The notes under the pieces are model-generated. The model had not been told where the DNA came from. It saw only the letters and a program-made list of their open reading frames with translations, and searched no databases. Shown here one piece after another: positions 15,353 to 23,819 of a stretch of 64,000 nt of DNA. Origin of the DNA: Leptospira bandrabouensis (GTDB lineage: Bacteria > Spirochaetota > Leptospiria > Leptospirales > Leptospiraceae); the NCBI RefSeq assembly GCF_004770905.1, contig NZ_RQHT01000012.1, positions 248,001-312,000 of the forward strand, written 5' to 3'. A program made the translations under genes and the position numbers. Position 1 is the first letter of the stretch. Each line of letters starts with the position of its first letter.

Positions 15353-16291
15353 TTATTTTGCCTGTCGACCCAGTTTCCAAATCCAGTCTTGTACCAGTTT
15401 GGCGGACAATTTCGGATCTTCAATCATCGGAGCATGTCCTATATTTTCTAAAAGGACCGTTTCAATACGGGGTTTTAGTTTTTGTTTTAAAACATCCATC
15501 ACCGTATAATGAATGACTTTGTCTTCCTTACCCCAGATGGCAAGAGTGGGTGCTTGGATTTCGATTAGTTTTTTTTCTAAAAAATACCCTTCCTTTCTAA
15601 TTTGTTTTAGGATGGAGGCATTCCATTCCCTGTTCGCAAAAGATTTGTTAGCAAAGTATGTTTTTAAAAAACCCGGAAGATAAGGTGGTTTGACAAAAGT
15701 AAAACTAAGAAGCCTGTCAAAGTCTTCGGGACTTGTGACAAGAAGTGGGCTTGGTTTTCCAGACAACTCGATGGTTTGCATTTCGCTCGGAGTCGGACTT
15801 TTAATTCCGGCATTGTCAAAGAGGATTAGTGATTTTACCTTTTTCGGGTATTTGGCTGCAAAAATTCCTGCAATCCCACCACCCATTGAATTTCCAGCGA
15901 TATGAAACTCTTTTAATCCTAGTATTTCAGTAAATTGGTAGAGCCTATCTGCCTGTGCTTCTTGGGTATAGTTTAGGCCTTCAGGTTTGTCTGATTCCCC
16001 AAAACCAGGAAGGTCGGGTGTTATAACATGGAAATCTTCTGGCAGGTATCTAGAAAATCTGGTCCAATGGTCCTTGTCTCCGCCAAATCCATGTACAGCG
16101 AGAATGGTTTCTGTTGTTCCCGTTTTTTCTGTATACTTCCATTGTAAACCTTCTACCAAAACGGATTTGGTTTCTAGATCGGACCGGAAACGCTCTAAAC
16201 TAATTCCTGTTTTGTGAAGGGTGGCAGCACAATGAATTTGTAAGAATATAGAAAGGATTAAGGTGGTAAATGGTTTCCAGTTTGTTTTCAT
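15353..16291 (-). CDS. Alpha/beta-hydrolase lipoprotein
   Basis: 312 aa with a signal peptide and lipobox-like LQIH before Cys21. The alpha/beta-hydrolase fold is complete: oxyanion segment HGFGGDKDHW, nucleophile elbow GNSMGGG, acidic residue in WGKEDKVI, and His in GHAPMIEDP. PDLPGFGESDKP is typical of the esterase/epoxide-hydrolase-like group. It is expected to be a membrane-anchored periplasmic or outer-membrane esterase or lipase. The substrate cannot be told. It lies opposite and just upstream of tRNA-Phe. Confidence 0.85.
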   Translation of the reverse strand: MKTNWKPFTTLILSIFLQIHCAATLHKTGISLERFRSDLETKSVLVEGLQWKYTEKTGTTETILAVHGFGGDKDHWTRFSRYLPEDFHVITPDLPGFGESDKPEGLNYTQEAQADRLYQFTEILGLKEFHIAGNSMGGGIAGIFAAKYPKKVKSLILFDNAGIKSPTPSEMQTIELSGKPSPLLVTSPEDFDRLLSFTFVKPPYLPGFLKTYFANKSFANREWNASILKQIRKEGYFLEKKLIEIQAPTLAIWGKEDKVIHYTVMDVLKQKLKPRIETVLLENIGHAPMIEDPKLSAKLVQDWIWKLGRQAK

Positions 16292-16361
16292 AGTGTCCTC
16301 GCAAAAAATATAAAGGATCGTTGACAGAGGGATCAGAAAAAATACTTTGGTCGTAACCGAA

Positions 16362-16434
<73 letters not shown>

Positions 16435-16441
16435 CGGTTGC

Positions 16442-16699
16442 CTAATTTCCAACCTTTCTTTCTTCTCCCATCGTCCAAAGACCCAAAAATTCGTTTTCCT
16501 CTACTTTTTTGCAGAGTTCCGGCTTATAGAGTTTTTTTACCGGTGGTTTGGGGTAAATATGGATCTCGTCATTGTCTGGGATAAAGGTGAGCATTCTTAA
16601 AATTGTATCCTGGCCTTCAATTTCATACATGGTGTAAGACATCCCTTTGGAGGGAATGATTTGAGATGTTTCCAAATACTTGCGTGTGTTTTCTGACAT
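16442..16699 (-). CDS. Small hypothetical protein (85 aa)
   Basis: 85 aa from the ATG at 16699, which has AAGG 8 bases upstream; the open frame extends to a TTG at 16738 without a ribosome-binding site. The product is a mixed-charge soluble domain with MSYTMYEIEGQDTILRMLTFIPDNDEIHIYPKPP, resembling a short beta-rich Leptospira family; I recognise no named domain. It lies between tRNA-Phe and the MocR-type regulator gene and reads leftward, 51 bases downstream of the latter. Confidence 0.6.
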   Translation of the reverse strand: MSENTRKYLETSQIIPSKGMSYTMYEIEGQDTILRMLTFIPDNDEIHIYPKPPVKKLYKPELCKKVEENEFLGLWTMGEERKVGN

Positions 16700-16750
16700 A
16701 GAATAGACCTTGTTTTCGATTCCTCTTCTGGCAACCAAAAACTAAAAAAG

Positions 16751-18157
16751 TCATTGTTTTCGTTTTTTTAAGAATAACTTGGAGAATTGTATTAGTTTTT
16801 CTCGAATCTTCGGTGAAAGACCTACGGATACATTGATCCGAAAATGTTTGTCCCAATGTTTGGAAAGCCCAAAAAGAGATCCTGGGGCAATGGCCATTCC
16901 GATTTTTTTAGATTCACTTAGTAATTTGTCACCATCTAACGGTGATTTGATCCATAAGACAAATCCTCCATCAGGTTTTTGGATCTCAAGTGTTTCGGCA
17001 CTGTGGAAGGATAAAAGTTTTATATATTCATCTGTGAGTTTTTGGTATTCCGAACGTAAAAATTTGAGATGCCTTTCGTAGGTTTGTAATTTTAAAAATT
17101 GTAGGACTGCCATTTGGGTGGGGTTATTTTCTGAAATTTTATAAGCTCTTGTTTGTTTACTCAATTCACGAATTCCCGTTTTGGATGCCACCCAACCCAT
17201 CCGAAGTCCTGGTGCAATGGTTTTAGAAAACGAAGAACAAAGATAAGATTTGGGACCTTTGGGTTCTGTGGGAAAATAACTCACTAAAGGTTTAGGCCTT
17301 GTGCCTGAAAAATATAAATCTCCATAAATATCATCTTCTACTAAATGAATCCCATACGAATAAGAAATTTTTGCAAGGTTTTGTTTTGTTAAATCACTTA
17401 AAAGAATTCCATTCGGATTATTGAAGTTAGCTGAAAATAAAAATACTTTAGGTTTGTGTCTTTTGATTAATTTTTCATATTCATCGCAAGAGATCCCTTC
17501 TTCTTTTCTATAGGGAATTTCTACAACTTTTAGCTTGAGCACTTCTAAAATTTGAAATAATCCAACGTAAATGGGAGAAGGAACAATCACTGTATCCCCC
17601 GATTCTGTTGTACTCAGTAAGGAAAAGGTAATGGCTTCTGTACATCCACTCGTGATTTGGATTTGTTCTGTGTTTGTTCTATACCCGTGAATGGAAGTGC
17701 GTTTGCTAATCCATTCTCGTAAACCAAGGTTTCCTTGTAAGTCACCATAGGTAAAAATTTCTTTGTACCTAAGTGCTTTTTTAAAAGAAGAGGTAAGGGC
17801 ACCGAGTGGAAGATAAAAATCAGAAGGAATGGCGGCACCAAAAGAGATCAGTTTGGGATCCATCACTGTATTCATAATTTGCTGGATCCGATCATCCGCT
17901 TCTACTGCTGGATAAAATTCATTTTGTGGTCCAGAGATGACTGTGCCAATATTGGGATGTACGAAGTATCCTGACTGGGGAACCACAAAGATATAACCTT
18001 CTTCTTCTAAAATTCGATAGGCCTCTTTGGCAGTGGTGAGGCTACAGGACTTTAAACTTTGGATTTCTCTAAGGGAAGGAATTCTTTCTCCTTCGGAATA
18101 ATACCCCGACTTAATTTCAGTTTTAAGATTGGTGGCTAATTGTTTGTATTTTGTCAT
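16751..18157 (-). CDS. MocR-family (GntR/aminotransferase fusion) transcriptional regulator
   Basis: 468 aa. Residues 1-70 are a GntR-type winged helix (IPSLREIQ ... TTAKEAYRILEEEGY). The rest is a fold-type I aminotransferase domain with the pyridoxal-phosphate site: Lys312 in SSFSKTIAPGLRMGW, EDDIYGD (Asp276, Tyr278), and NFNNPNG. MocR proteins use PLP or its adducts to control vitamin B6, GABA, taurine or amino-acid genes. It is divergent from an aminotransferase gene, and the 70-bp gap contains repeats that look like its operator (18161-18200). PdxR is one possible identity, but the neighbour is an aminotransferase, not pdxS/T. Confidence 0.9.
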   Translation of the reverse strand: MTKYKQLATNLKTEIKSGYYSEGERIPSLREIQSLKSCSLTTAKEAYRILEEEGYIFVVPQSGYFVHPNIGTVISGPQNEFYPAVEADDRIQQIMNTVMDPKLISFGAAIPSDFYLPLGALTSSFKKALRYKEIFTYGDLQGNLGLREWISKRTSIHGYRTNTEQIQITSGCTEAITFSLLSTTESGDTVIVPSPIYVGLFQILEVLKLKVVEIPYRKEEGISCDEYEKLIKRHKPKVFLFSANFNNPNGILLSDLTKQNLAKISYSYGIHLVEDDIYGDLYFSGTRPKPLVSYFPTEPKGPKSYLCSSFSKTIAPGLRMGWVASKTGIRELSKQTRAYKISENNPTQMAVLQFLKLQTYERHLKFLRSEYQKLTDEYIKLLSFHSAETLEIQKPDGGFVLWIKSPLDGDKLLSESKKIGMAIAPGSLFGLSKHWDKHFRINVSVGLSPKIREKLIQFSKLFLKKRKQ

Positions 18158-18160
18158 GAA

Positions 18161-18200
18161 ACTGTATACTAATAGATTGAACTAACTGTATATGGACAGT
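18161..18200. promoter_or_regulatory. Probable MocR operator in the divergent promoter region
   Basis: ACTGTATA occurs at 18161-18168 and again at 18185-18192, 24 bp apart on the same strand; the second copy also forms an inverted repeat with ACAGT at 18196-18200. Direct repeats separated by about two helical turns, sometimes with a third inverted copy, are the known layout of MocR binding sites. It lies between two divergent start codons, so it could control both genes. Confidence 0.55.
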
Positions 18201-18227
18201 TGTCTCTATGTTTGATATTCTAATACT

Positions 18228-19421
18228 ATGAAAACGGAAATGCCAAGTATTTTTTCTGCTAAACGAACTTCTTTTGTTCGCACTTCGGTCATTCGTGAAA
18301 TTTTAAAACTGACTGTTGAAAATTCGGATATTCTTTCTTTTGCGGGAGGACTTCCCAATCCAAACTTACTTCCGAAAGATGTTTTAAACACAGTGATGGA
18401 GTCTGTGGTAAAAGAAAATATTTCGACTGCGTTTCAATATGGTGATTCCTCTGGGTATCTCCCACTTCGAACAGAAATTTCAAATAAACTAACTGATGTT
18501 TATTGGTCAACTCCAGAATCCATCACCATCACTCACGGATCCCAACAAGGGCTTGATATTTTAGGGAAAATGTTTATGGATTCCGATACCAATGTATTGT
18601 TGGAAGACCCAGTGTATTTGGGAGCATTGCAGGCATTTTCTCCATACAATCCTAATTTTTTTAGTGTTCCCATCGAACCCGATGGACCCGATTTATATCT
18701 ATTGGAAGAAATTATATCTCAAAACAAAATCCATGTTTTTTATATTAACCCATCCTACCAAAATCCTTCCACTTACACTTGGTCTTTGGAAAAAAGAAAA
18801 CAAATCGCAAAAATTCTAGATGATAATGAAATTATTCTCCTTGAAGACGAAGCGTACAGGTATTTGGATTTTAGTGGAATTGTTTATCCTTCCGTCAGTT
18901 CTTTTCGAAAACGAAGTGACCTAACATTTGTTCTTGGAAGTTTTTCTAAAATTTTATCTCCTGGGTTTCGGTTGGGTTGGACGGTTGTGCCAGAGGTATA
19001 CAGGTCTCTTTTTACTGCGATCAAACAAGGAAACGATTTGAATTCCAACCAATTTTCACAAGTGGTTGTTTCTAAACTTTTGAATGTTTTGGATTGGAAG
19101 GGTCACCTTTATTCCATTCAAAACTTTTATTCAGAAAAAAAGGAAACCTTGGTTTCTTTGTTAAGGGAATATTTACCAGAAGCTCGGTTTACGATTCCTG
19201 AAGGAGGGATGTTTCTTTGGGTAGAATATCCGCAAGTTTCCTCCAAAGAATTTATGAACCGTTGTCTTGCCAGTGGTGTGGCGATGGTTCCAGGTACAGA
19301 GTTTTCACCCACAAGCCGATCTTCTTCTTTTTTTCGAATGAACTTTAGTTTTTTGGAAAAAGAAAATTTAGAACTGGGTGTGAAACGGATCACAAAAGCC
19401 TACCGAGACATAAATACGTGA
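18228..19421 (+). CDS. PLP-dependent aminotransferase (2-aminoadipate/LysN-like)
   Basis: 397 aa fold-type I aminotransferase. Seen: LSFAGGLPNPNLLPKD near the N-terminus, QYGDSSGYLPLR, HGSQQGLDILGKMF, the NPSYQNP substrate loop, EDEAYRYLDF, Lys241 in GSFSKILSPGFRLGW and a C-terminal RMNFSF. This is the 2-aminoadipate/branched-chain aminotransferase-like branch (LysN, ARO8 type). The divergent MocR regulator with operator repeats implies the gene is induced by an amino acid or pyridoxal-linked effector. No second pathway gene lies downstream, so the substrate is open. Confidence 0.88.
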   Translation: MKTEMPSIFSAKRTSFVRTSVIREILKLTVENSDILSFAGGLPNPNLLPKDVLNTVMESVVKENISTAFQYGDSSGYLPLRTEISNKLTDVYWSTPESITITHGSQQGLDILGKMFMDSDTNVLLEDPVYLGALQAFSPYNPNFFSVPIEPDGPDLYLLEEIISQNKIHVFYINPSYQNPSTYTWSLEKRKQIAKILDDNEIILLEDEAYRYLDFSGIVYPSVSSFRKRSDLTFVLGSFSKILSPGFRLGWTVVPEVYRSLFTAIKQGNDLNSNQFSQVVVSKLLNVLDWKGHLYSIQNFYSEKKETLVSLLREYLPEARFTIPEGGMFLWVEYPQVSSKEFMNRCLASGVAMVPGTEFSPTSRSSSFFRMNFSFLEKENLELGVKRITKAYRDINT

Positions 19422-19442
19422 CAGGTGTTTAGTATTTTTCTC

Positions 19443-19471
19443 TTGACACTACTATTCGTATGTTTACTTAT
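19443..19471 (+). promoter_or_regulatory. Strong promoter-like sequence before a 51-aa ORF
   Basis: TTGACA at 19443-19448 with TACTTA/ACTTAT about 17 bases downstream (19465-19471). The predicted transcription start falls on or next to the ATG at 19477, implying a leaderless or near-leaderless mRNA. Confidence 0.45.
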
Positions 19472-19476
19472 TGGGT

Positions 19477-19632
19477 ATGAAGCCTGCTGTCACAAAAGCT
19501 TTGTATCCTAAATTTTCTGTTTTGAGTTTGGAAGAAAAACTAGAGGTCCTAAAAGAAGATCCTACCTTTCGTCTATTGGTAGACCAGATCTATCAAAACT
19601 ATAAGGAAAACCGGTCCACTGTCATTCTTTGA
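19477..19632 (+). CDS. 51-aa hypothetical protein
   Basis: ATG at 19477 to TGA at 19630-19632. The product is amphipathic and mostly helical (SLEEKLEVLKEDPTFRLLVDQIYQNYKEN), with no signal peptide. No ribosome-binding site is visible, but a promoter-like TTGACA box lies 29 bases before the ATG. It starts 55 bases after the aminotransferase stop and ends 49 bases before the next gene. Real gene status is likely but not proven. Confidence 0.45.
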   Translation: MKPAVTKALYPKFSVLSLEEKLEVLKEDPTFRLLVDQIYQNYKENRSTVIL

Positions 19633-19681
19633 TTTGCCTAGACTAAGGATTCGCGCTTCTATGGAAACAAAGTAGGTAATC

Positions 19682-20107
19682 ATGAATTTAGAACTAAATC
19701 CCCAAGAAACAAAACACCTTTTGAATGCGTTAGCTGTATTCGAATGGGTGAGTAATTCCCCGCATGAAGAAACAGATCCTTCTGTGGACGAGTTCATCCA
19801 ATCCATCTTAAAAAAACTTTCTGCAGAAAAGGAAAGTCCCATCGTTTCTGAAAACGGACTTTATACCATTTCAGAAGAATACTTCCAAGAAGTTTTTGAG
19901 TCTTATATCGAACCTTATAACGACGATATATTCTGGACAGATCTTTCGACAGAACTTGCCCAAAGAGATTTGGAACAAAAAGTATCCGCAAAAGATTTGG
20001 AAGCACTGAGCCCGGAAGATTATGAAAACAAGGTGGCAAAAGAAGCTGAAAAGTATGATACGGAATTTGAAAAAAATGGCGTAGATAATTTATTCTTAAA
20101 AAAATAA
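19682..20107 (+). CDS. Acidic hypothetical protein (141 aa)
   Basis: 141 aa, strongly acidic, predicted all-helical and soluble, with no signal peptide (MNLELNPQETKHLLNALAVF ... YNDDIFWTDLSTELAQRDL). I recognise no named domain. It is preceded by AGGTAATC before the ATG, a moderate ribosome-binding site. It is convergent with the SpoIIE phosphatase gene; the 20-base gap and the end of that gene contain a weak GGGAAAA/TTTTCCC hairpin that could end both transcripts. Confidence 0.65.
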   Translation: MNLELNPQETKHLLNALAVFEWVSNSPHEETDPSVDEFIQSILKKLSAEKESPIVSENGLYTISEEYFQEVFESYIEPYNDDIFWTDLSTELAQRDLEQKVSAKDLEALSPEDYENKVAKEAEKYDTEFEKNGVDNLFLKK

Positions 20108-20127
20108 AGAAAGTTTGGGAAAAGGTT

Positions 20128-22203
20128 TTATGAAGTTTTTTCCCATTCGATAAGAACCATCGTTTGGTCATCCTCTTGTTCTTCTTTTCCTTGGAAGAGG
20201 AAAAGTTGGATGACAAGTTCGGCAAGTACTCTTTCCGATTCTTTCTCTGAGTAATCCACAAGAATCTTTTGGATTCGTTCCATTCCAAATTCTTCTCTTG
20301 ATTCATTTTTTTGTTCCAACATCCCGTCGGTAAAAAGTAAAATCCTATCTCCCATGGCCATCTGGAATTGTTTTTGTGTATAAGGTTGGTCTTTTTTGAG
20401 ACCAATGATATTTCCTGTACGATCTAAAATGATTTGTTCGCCTGAAGATTGAAAGATTTGGTTCGGGTGACCCGCTGACGAATAGTAGACGGTCTTTGTT
20501 TTTGTATCGATGTCTAATAAAAATCCAGAAAATACAATTTTAAGACCAGAGAACTTATTCTGAATCTTTTGGTTGAGATGGTTCATTAAATCATCTGTTT
20601 TGGTGATAAAACGTTTGATGGCTTCATATTCAGATTTGATGGCCATTGTATATAATGCCGCTTGGATTCCGTGCCCTGTTGCATCAGCGACAAAAAAACG
20701 AACCGTTCCATTATCCAATTCAAAGATATCATAAAAGTCTCCACCCACTTCTCCTTGTGGTTGGAAATAAAGATGGATCTTTAAATGTTCAAATTTGATT
20801 CCATCTTCTGGTAGGATCTTTTGTTGGATTTTTTTGGCTAGAAGGAGATCTTTTTTAATTCGATTCAAAGAAGAGTTTAATTGAAACGTTCTTTCCGAAA
20901 CAATTTGTTCCAAATTTTCTGTGACAGCAAGAAGCGATTCATTACTAATCTTTAAACTTTCCGCAAGTTCTTCTGCACGAATAAAAGCGTTGGCAATGCG
21001 ACTCGAAAGAATCAGAGATTGGATAAAAATAAAACAGAGTAGGGCATAAGGGGTAAATCCAATCCCCCGGTTATTCAAACTGTGACGCAAAATATCCAAG
21101 GCAACAGAAAATGCTAAAATAAGAAGCCCTAAAAAAAATAATTTGGAATTGGGCCTTTTGTTAAATACAGCTTTTAGGTTGATATGAATGACATAACCGA
21201 TGGTGAAAAATGCCAAAATTTGGAATCCATACAATAAAATCGTAAATACGGATATCGGTAAAAACAATGTTAACGCAAATGCAATGCTTGCAATGAGTAC
21301 AAAACGTACATATTTGGGATTGGATTCTTTAGGAAACAGGGAATAAATAAAAAGTAAGAAGGTGGGAACTGCGAAATAAAAAGAGGCAAACTCGATCCGA
21401 AATGCAGTAGGCCAATGAAAGTTGGGAAAAAGTTCTAAAACATATCTTTCCCCGGTAAAGGCAAGCCGGATCCCCAGTAAAAAACAAAAGACAGCAAAAT
21501 AAAAAATAGAAGTTTCTTTTCTTTTGTAAAAGTACAATCCAAAATGATAAAGACCAATGAGAACAAGAGCTCCGAGCAAAAAAAGTTCCCGTGCATTGGC
21601 GAGCATCTTCTCCCGGTCCAAAGCATTTTTATTTCCCAGGCTTGGAATGGCCCAAAACCCTCCAAAGTTGTTATCATAGTTGGCAATATGAAACACAAGT
21701 TCGATGACTTCTTTGTCAGGAATGAGGGTATAGTATTTGGATTTAATCCTTGGCGTATCATCAAATTGGTTGATTCCCGGTTTCCCTTGGCCGCCAATCA
21801 AAATCCCATTGGCAAAAAATCGATAGGAGGAAGCAACGTCGGGGATATAAATTCTTAATTCTTGCCCTACAGTTTGTTTGCTAATATGGATGAACGCGCG
21901 TAAGGTGACATGGCCCGTTCTTGGTAATTCCTCCCCACCAAATTCCTCATCTTGCCAGGAGCTGGGGATGGCCAAGTACCCTGTGAGTGGTTTTTCTCCG
22001 TGAAAGGGTGGGTAATGGAATTCACCAAAATACAATTCCCATTCCCCTTGTAAGTCTACAATGGTATCTTCTTTGAAGGTAATATCTTTTAAGTCGAGAA
22101 CCCCTTGGCGGAACCTGTGAGGTTCTTCTTGTTCAGGGTTCTGACAGGCAAATTGTAAGACTAGGAGAGAAAAAACTCCCGTTAGTAGAATTAGTTTTCG
22201 CAT
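20128..22203 (-). CDS. Lipoprotein-type 7TM sensor with SpoIIE/PP2C phosphatase domain
   Basis: 691 aa. Signal with LVLQFA before Cys20; a periplasmic beta-sandwich (about 35-180, 7TMR-DISM extracellular type 2, with DLQGEWELYFGEF); seven membrane spans (about 195-400); a coiled coil (405-450); and a SpoIIE-type PP2C serine phosphatase domain (about 455-688) with GGDFYDIF, VADATGHG, and the DDQTMV end. It would dephosphorylate an anti-sigma-factor antagonist in response to an external signal. Leptospira have many such proteins. No anti-sigma gene is adjacent, so its partner is unknown. Confidence 0.9.
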   Translation of the reverse strand: MRKLILLTGVFSLLVLQFACQNPEQEEPHRFRQGVLDLKDITFKEDTIVDLQGEWELYFGEFHYPPFHGEKPLTGYLAIPSSWQDEEFGGEELPRTGHVTLRAFIHISKQTVGQELRIYIPDVASSYRFFANGILIGGQGKPGINQFDDTPRIKSKYYTLIPDKEVIELVFHIANYDNNFGGFWAIPSLGNKNALDREKMLANARELFLLGALVLIGLYHFGLYFYKRKETSIFYFAVFCFLLGIRLAFTGERYVLELFPNFHWPTAFRIEFASFYFAVPTFLLFIYSLFPKESNPKYVRFVLIASIAFALTLFLPISVFTILLYGFQILAFFTIGYVIHINLKAVFNKRPNSKLFFLGLLILAFSVALDILRHSLNNRGIGFTPYALLCFIFIQSLILSSRIANAFIRAEELAESLKISNESLLAVTENLEQIVSERTFQLNSSLNRIKKDLLLAKKIQQKILPEDGIKFEHLKIHLYFQPQGEVGGDFYDIFELDNGTVRFFVADATGHGIQAALYTMAIKSEYEAIKRFITKTDDLMNHLNQKIQNKFSGLKIVFSGFLLDIDTKTKTVYYSSAGHPNQIFQSSGEQIILDRTGNIIGLKKDQPYTQKQFQMAMGDRILLFTDGMLEQKNESREEFGMERIQKILVDYSEKESERVLAELVIQLFLFQGKEEQEDDQTMVLIEWEKTS

Positions 22204-22239
22204 AAACGGATTTTAGTTTTTTCTTTGTACAGGATAGAA

Positions 22240-23562
22240 CTAATTTCGTCCAGAATATCCTATCACATCCATAAAAGCGGAAACAGAAAATACTGCCTTT
22301 CCGGGACCAGGTTCCCCGTATCCTGGAGGAGTGGGGAGACCATAGTGTTCAAAGGTTTCTTTCCAAGCCCGTAACAATTCGCAAAAATATACAAGAGGTG
22401 GGCCTGCTTGTTGGCCAAGAGTGGTATATGGTTCGGGACACCATGCAGTGAATCTTGGAACAATTCCTTTGGACATAAAAAAATCTAAACCTTGTTTTGT
22501 GGAAGTGATGGCTTCTGCGACTGTTTTAAATCCCCAGGGTTCGGAAAGTTCCACTCCACCCACAAAGTTAGGAATTACATTTTCTGGACCAAAGACTTCT
22601 GCCGAATCCACCACACGGCGAATCCAATTTTCATAACCAATCCAACTAGACTTACCAGGACAGATCTTTTCAAAGAGAGCCTTGTCCCAAACTTCGTAAT
22701 TGGGGTGGTAAATTTGGATCCCCGCATCTTTGAACTTCTGACAGTCTTCCTTTTCAAAGGCTTGGGCTACCAGTTTCCCCATCCATCGTTTCGGAAATCG
22801 TTTTTCAATGGCCTCAGGATACTGGAGGTAAAAATCCACCTCGGATTTTTTCTTTAAGTTGGTAAGGACGGATCCACCGGTAATGGTATACACCTTGGCA
22901 ATTTGGTCTTCTGCATCCACCCAAGATAAAACTTCTAAAATATCTTCTACGTCTTTCACACCCGTGTAAGGCCTGCCCGCCCCTTTTTGTTGGCGGTAGT
23001 TGTGGTTGATATCACAATAAGCACATTCTTCGTCTTTTCCAAAGTATTGGCAGTTTCGAAATACGGTGAGATATAAAAGATAACCCCATTCAATGACAGG
23101 TGCCACCTCTCCCGGTAACTTTCCTGATTTGGTTTTGTGTCTGTACCAAGAAGGGATAGGAGGATACTCGGCACTCCCAATCTCTGTTTCTTCTAAAAAC
23201 AAAGTAGGAATTCCATCTTTCAATTTCATTTTGTAAGGTGAGTTCGGGTTGTTTCTTGTGGAGATCACTGTTTTCAAAAGACCAAAATGGCCTCCTGCAA
23301 TTTTGATCTCCTCGGGTGCTTTGGTGTCTGCACCGTCTTTTAGGTCTGCAAGTGGGATATGATCGAAGGAAAAGATAAAATAGTCTTTGGATTTATAAGG
23401 ATCTTTCACCTGGAAGGATTCCGGTAAAAAGTGAATGCCCTGCCTTAAGATGTCTTGTTTGACAATGGCTTCCATTGGTAGGTCTTTGTACAACCTTTCC
23501 ATTTCTTCCAGAAGTTTGATGGAGGAGGCGGGTCTTTGGTTCAGTGTAGAGGTTTCAGCCAT
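22240..23562 (-). CDS. Atypical radical SAM protein (CX8CX2C cluster motif)
   Basis: 440 aa, no signal peptide. A TIM-barrel-like radical SAM region runs from about 165 to 400, with Cys171, Cys180 and Cys183, that is CX8CX2C instead of CX3CX2C, followed by an AYCDIN segment and a GGS(V) motif (ITGGSVLTN) as the SAM-binding GGE-like element. Residues 1-160 are an N-terminal domain of unknown role. The reaction is unknown; no maturase substrate peptide or methyltransferase is adjacent. It reads leftward, upstream of the SpoIIE-phosphatase gene by 36 bases, so they may be one transcript. Confidence 0.75.
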   Translation of the reverse strand: MAETSTLNQRPASSIKLLEEMERLYKDLPMEAIVKQDILRQGIHFLPESFQVKDPYKSKDYFIFSFDHIPLADLKDGADTKAPEEIKIAGGHFGLLKTVISTRNNPNSPYKMKLKDGIPTLFLEETEIGSAEYPPIPSWYRHKTKSGKLPGEVAPVIEWGYLLYLTVFRNCQYFGKDEECAYCDINHNYRQQKGAGRPYTGVKDVEDILEVLSWVDAEDQIAKVYTITGGSVLTNLKKKSEVDFYLQYPEAIEKRFPKRWMGKLVAQAFEKEDCQKFKDAGIQIYHPNYEVWDKALFEKICPGKSSWIGYENWIRRVVDSAEVFGPENVIPNFVGGVELSEPWGFKTVAEAITSTKQGLDFFMSKGIVPRFTAWCPEPYTTLGQQAGPPLVYFCELLRAWKETFEHYGLPTPPGYGEPGPGKAVFSVSAFMDVIGYSGRN

Positions 23563-23819
23563 AATGGGAGTTTTTTTCTTCCTTCCTCTTAGACAAAGCG
23601 ATTTTCCAAAGGAAAACCTTTCTTTTCCTTGGAAAAACCCTGGTTTCGGGGAAAAATACTGAATATTCGTTTACAAATCTAATCACTAAATTATTTTTTT
23701 TCCGAACTAATGAAATTTTTTTCATTCTGGAAAAAAATACAAAAAAGCTGGGAATTTATAAACCCTCAGTTTGTTGATTAAAGTAACGAAAGTTGAATTT
23801 CACTAAGGGACAGGACGAT

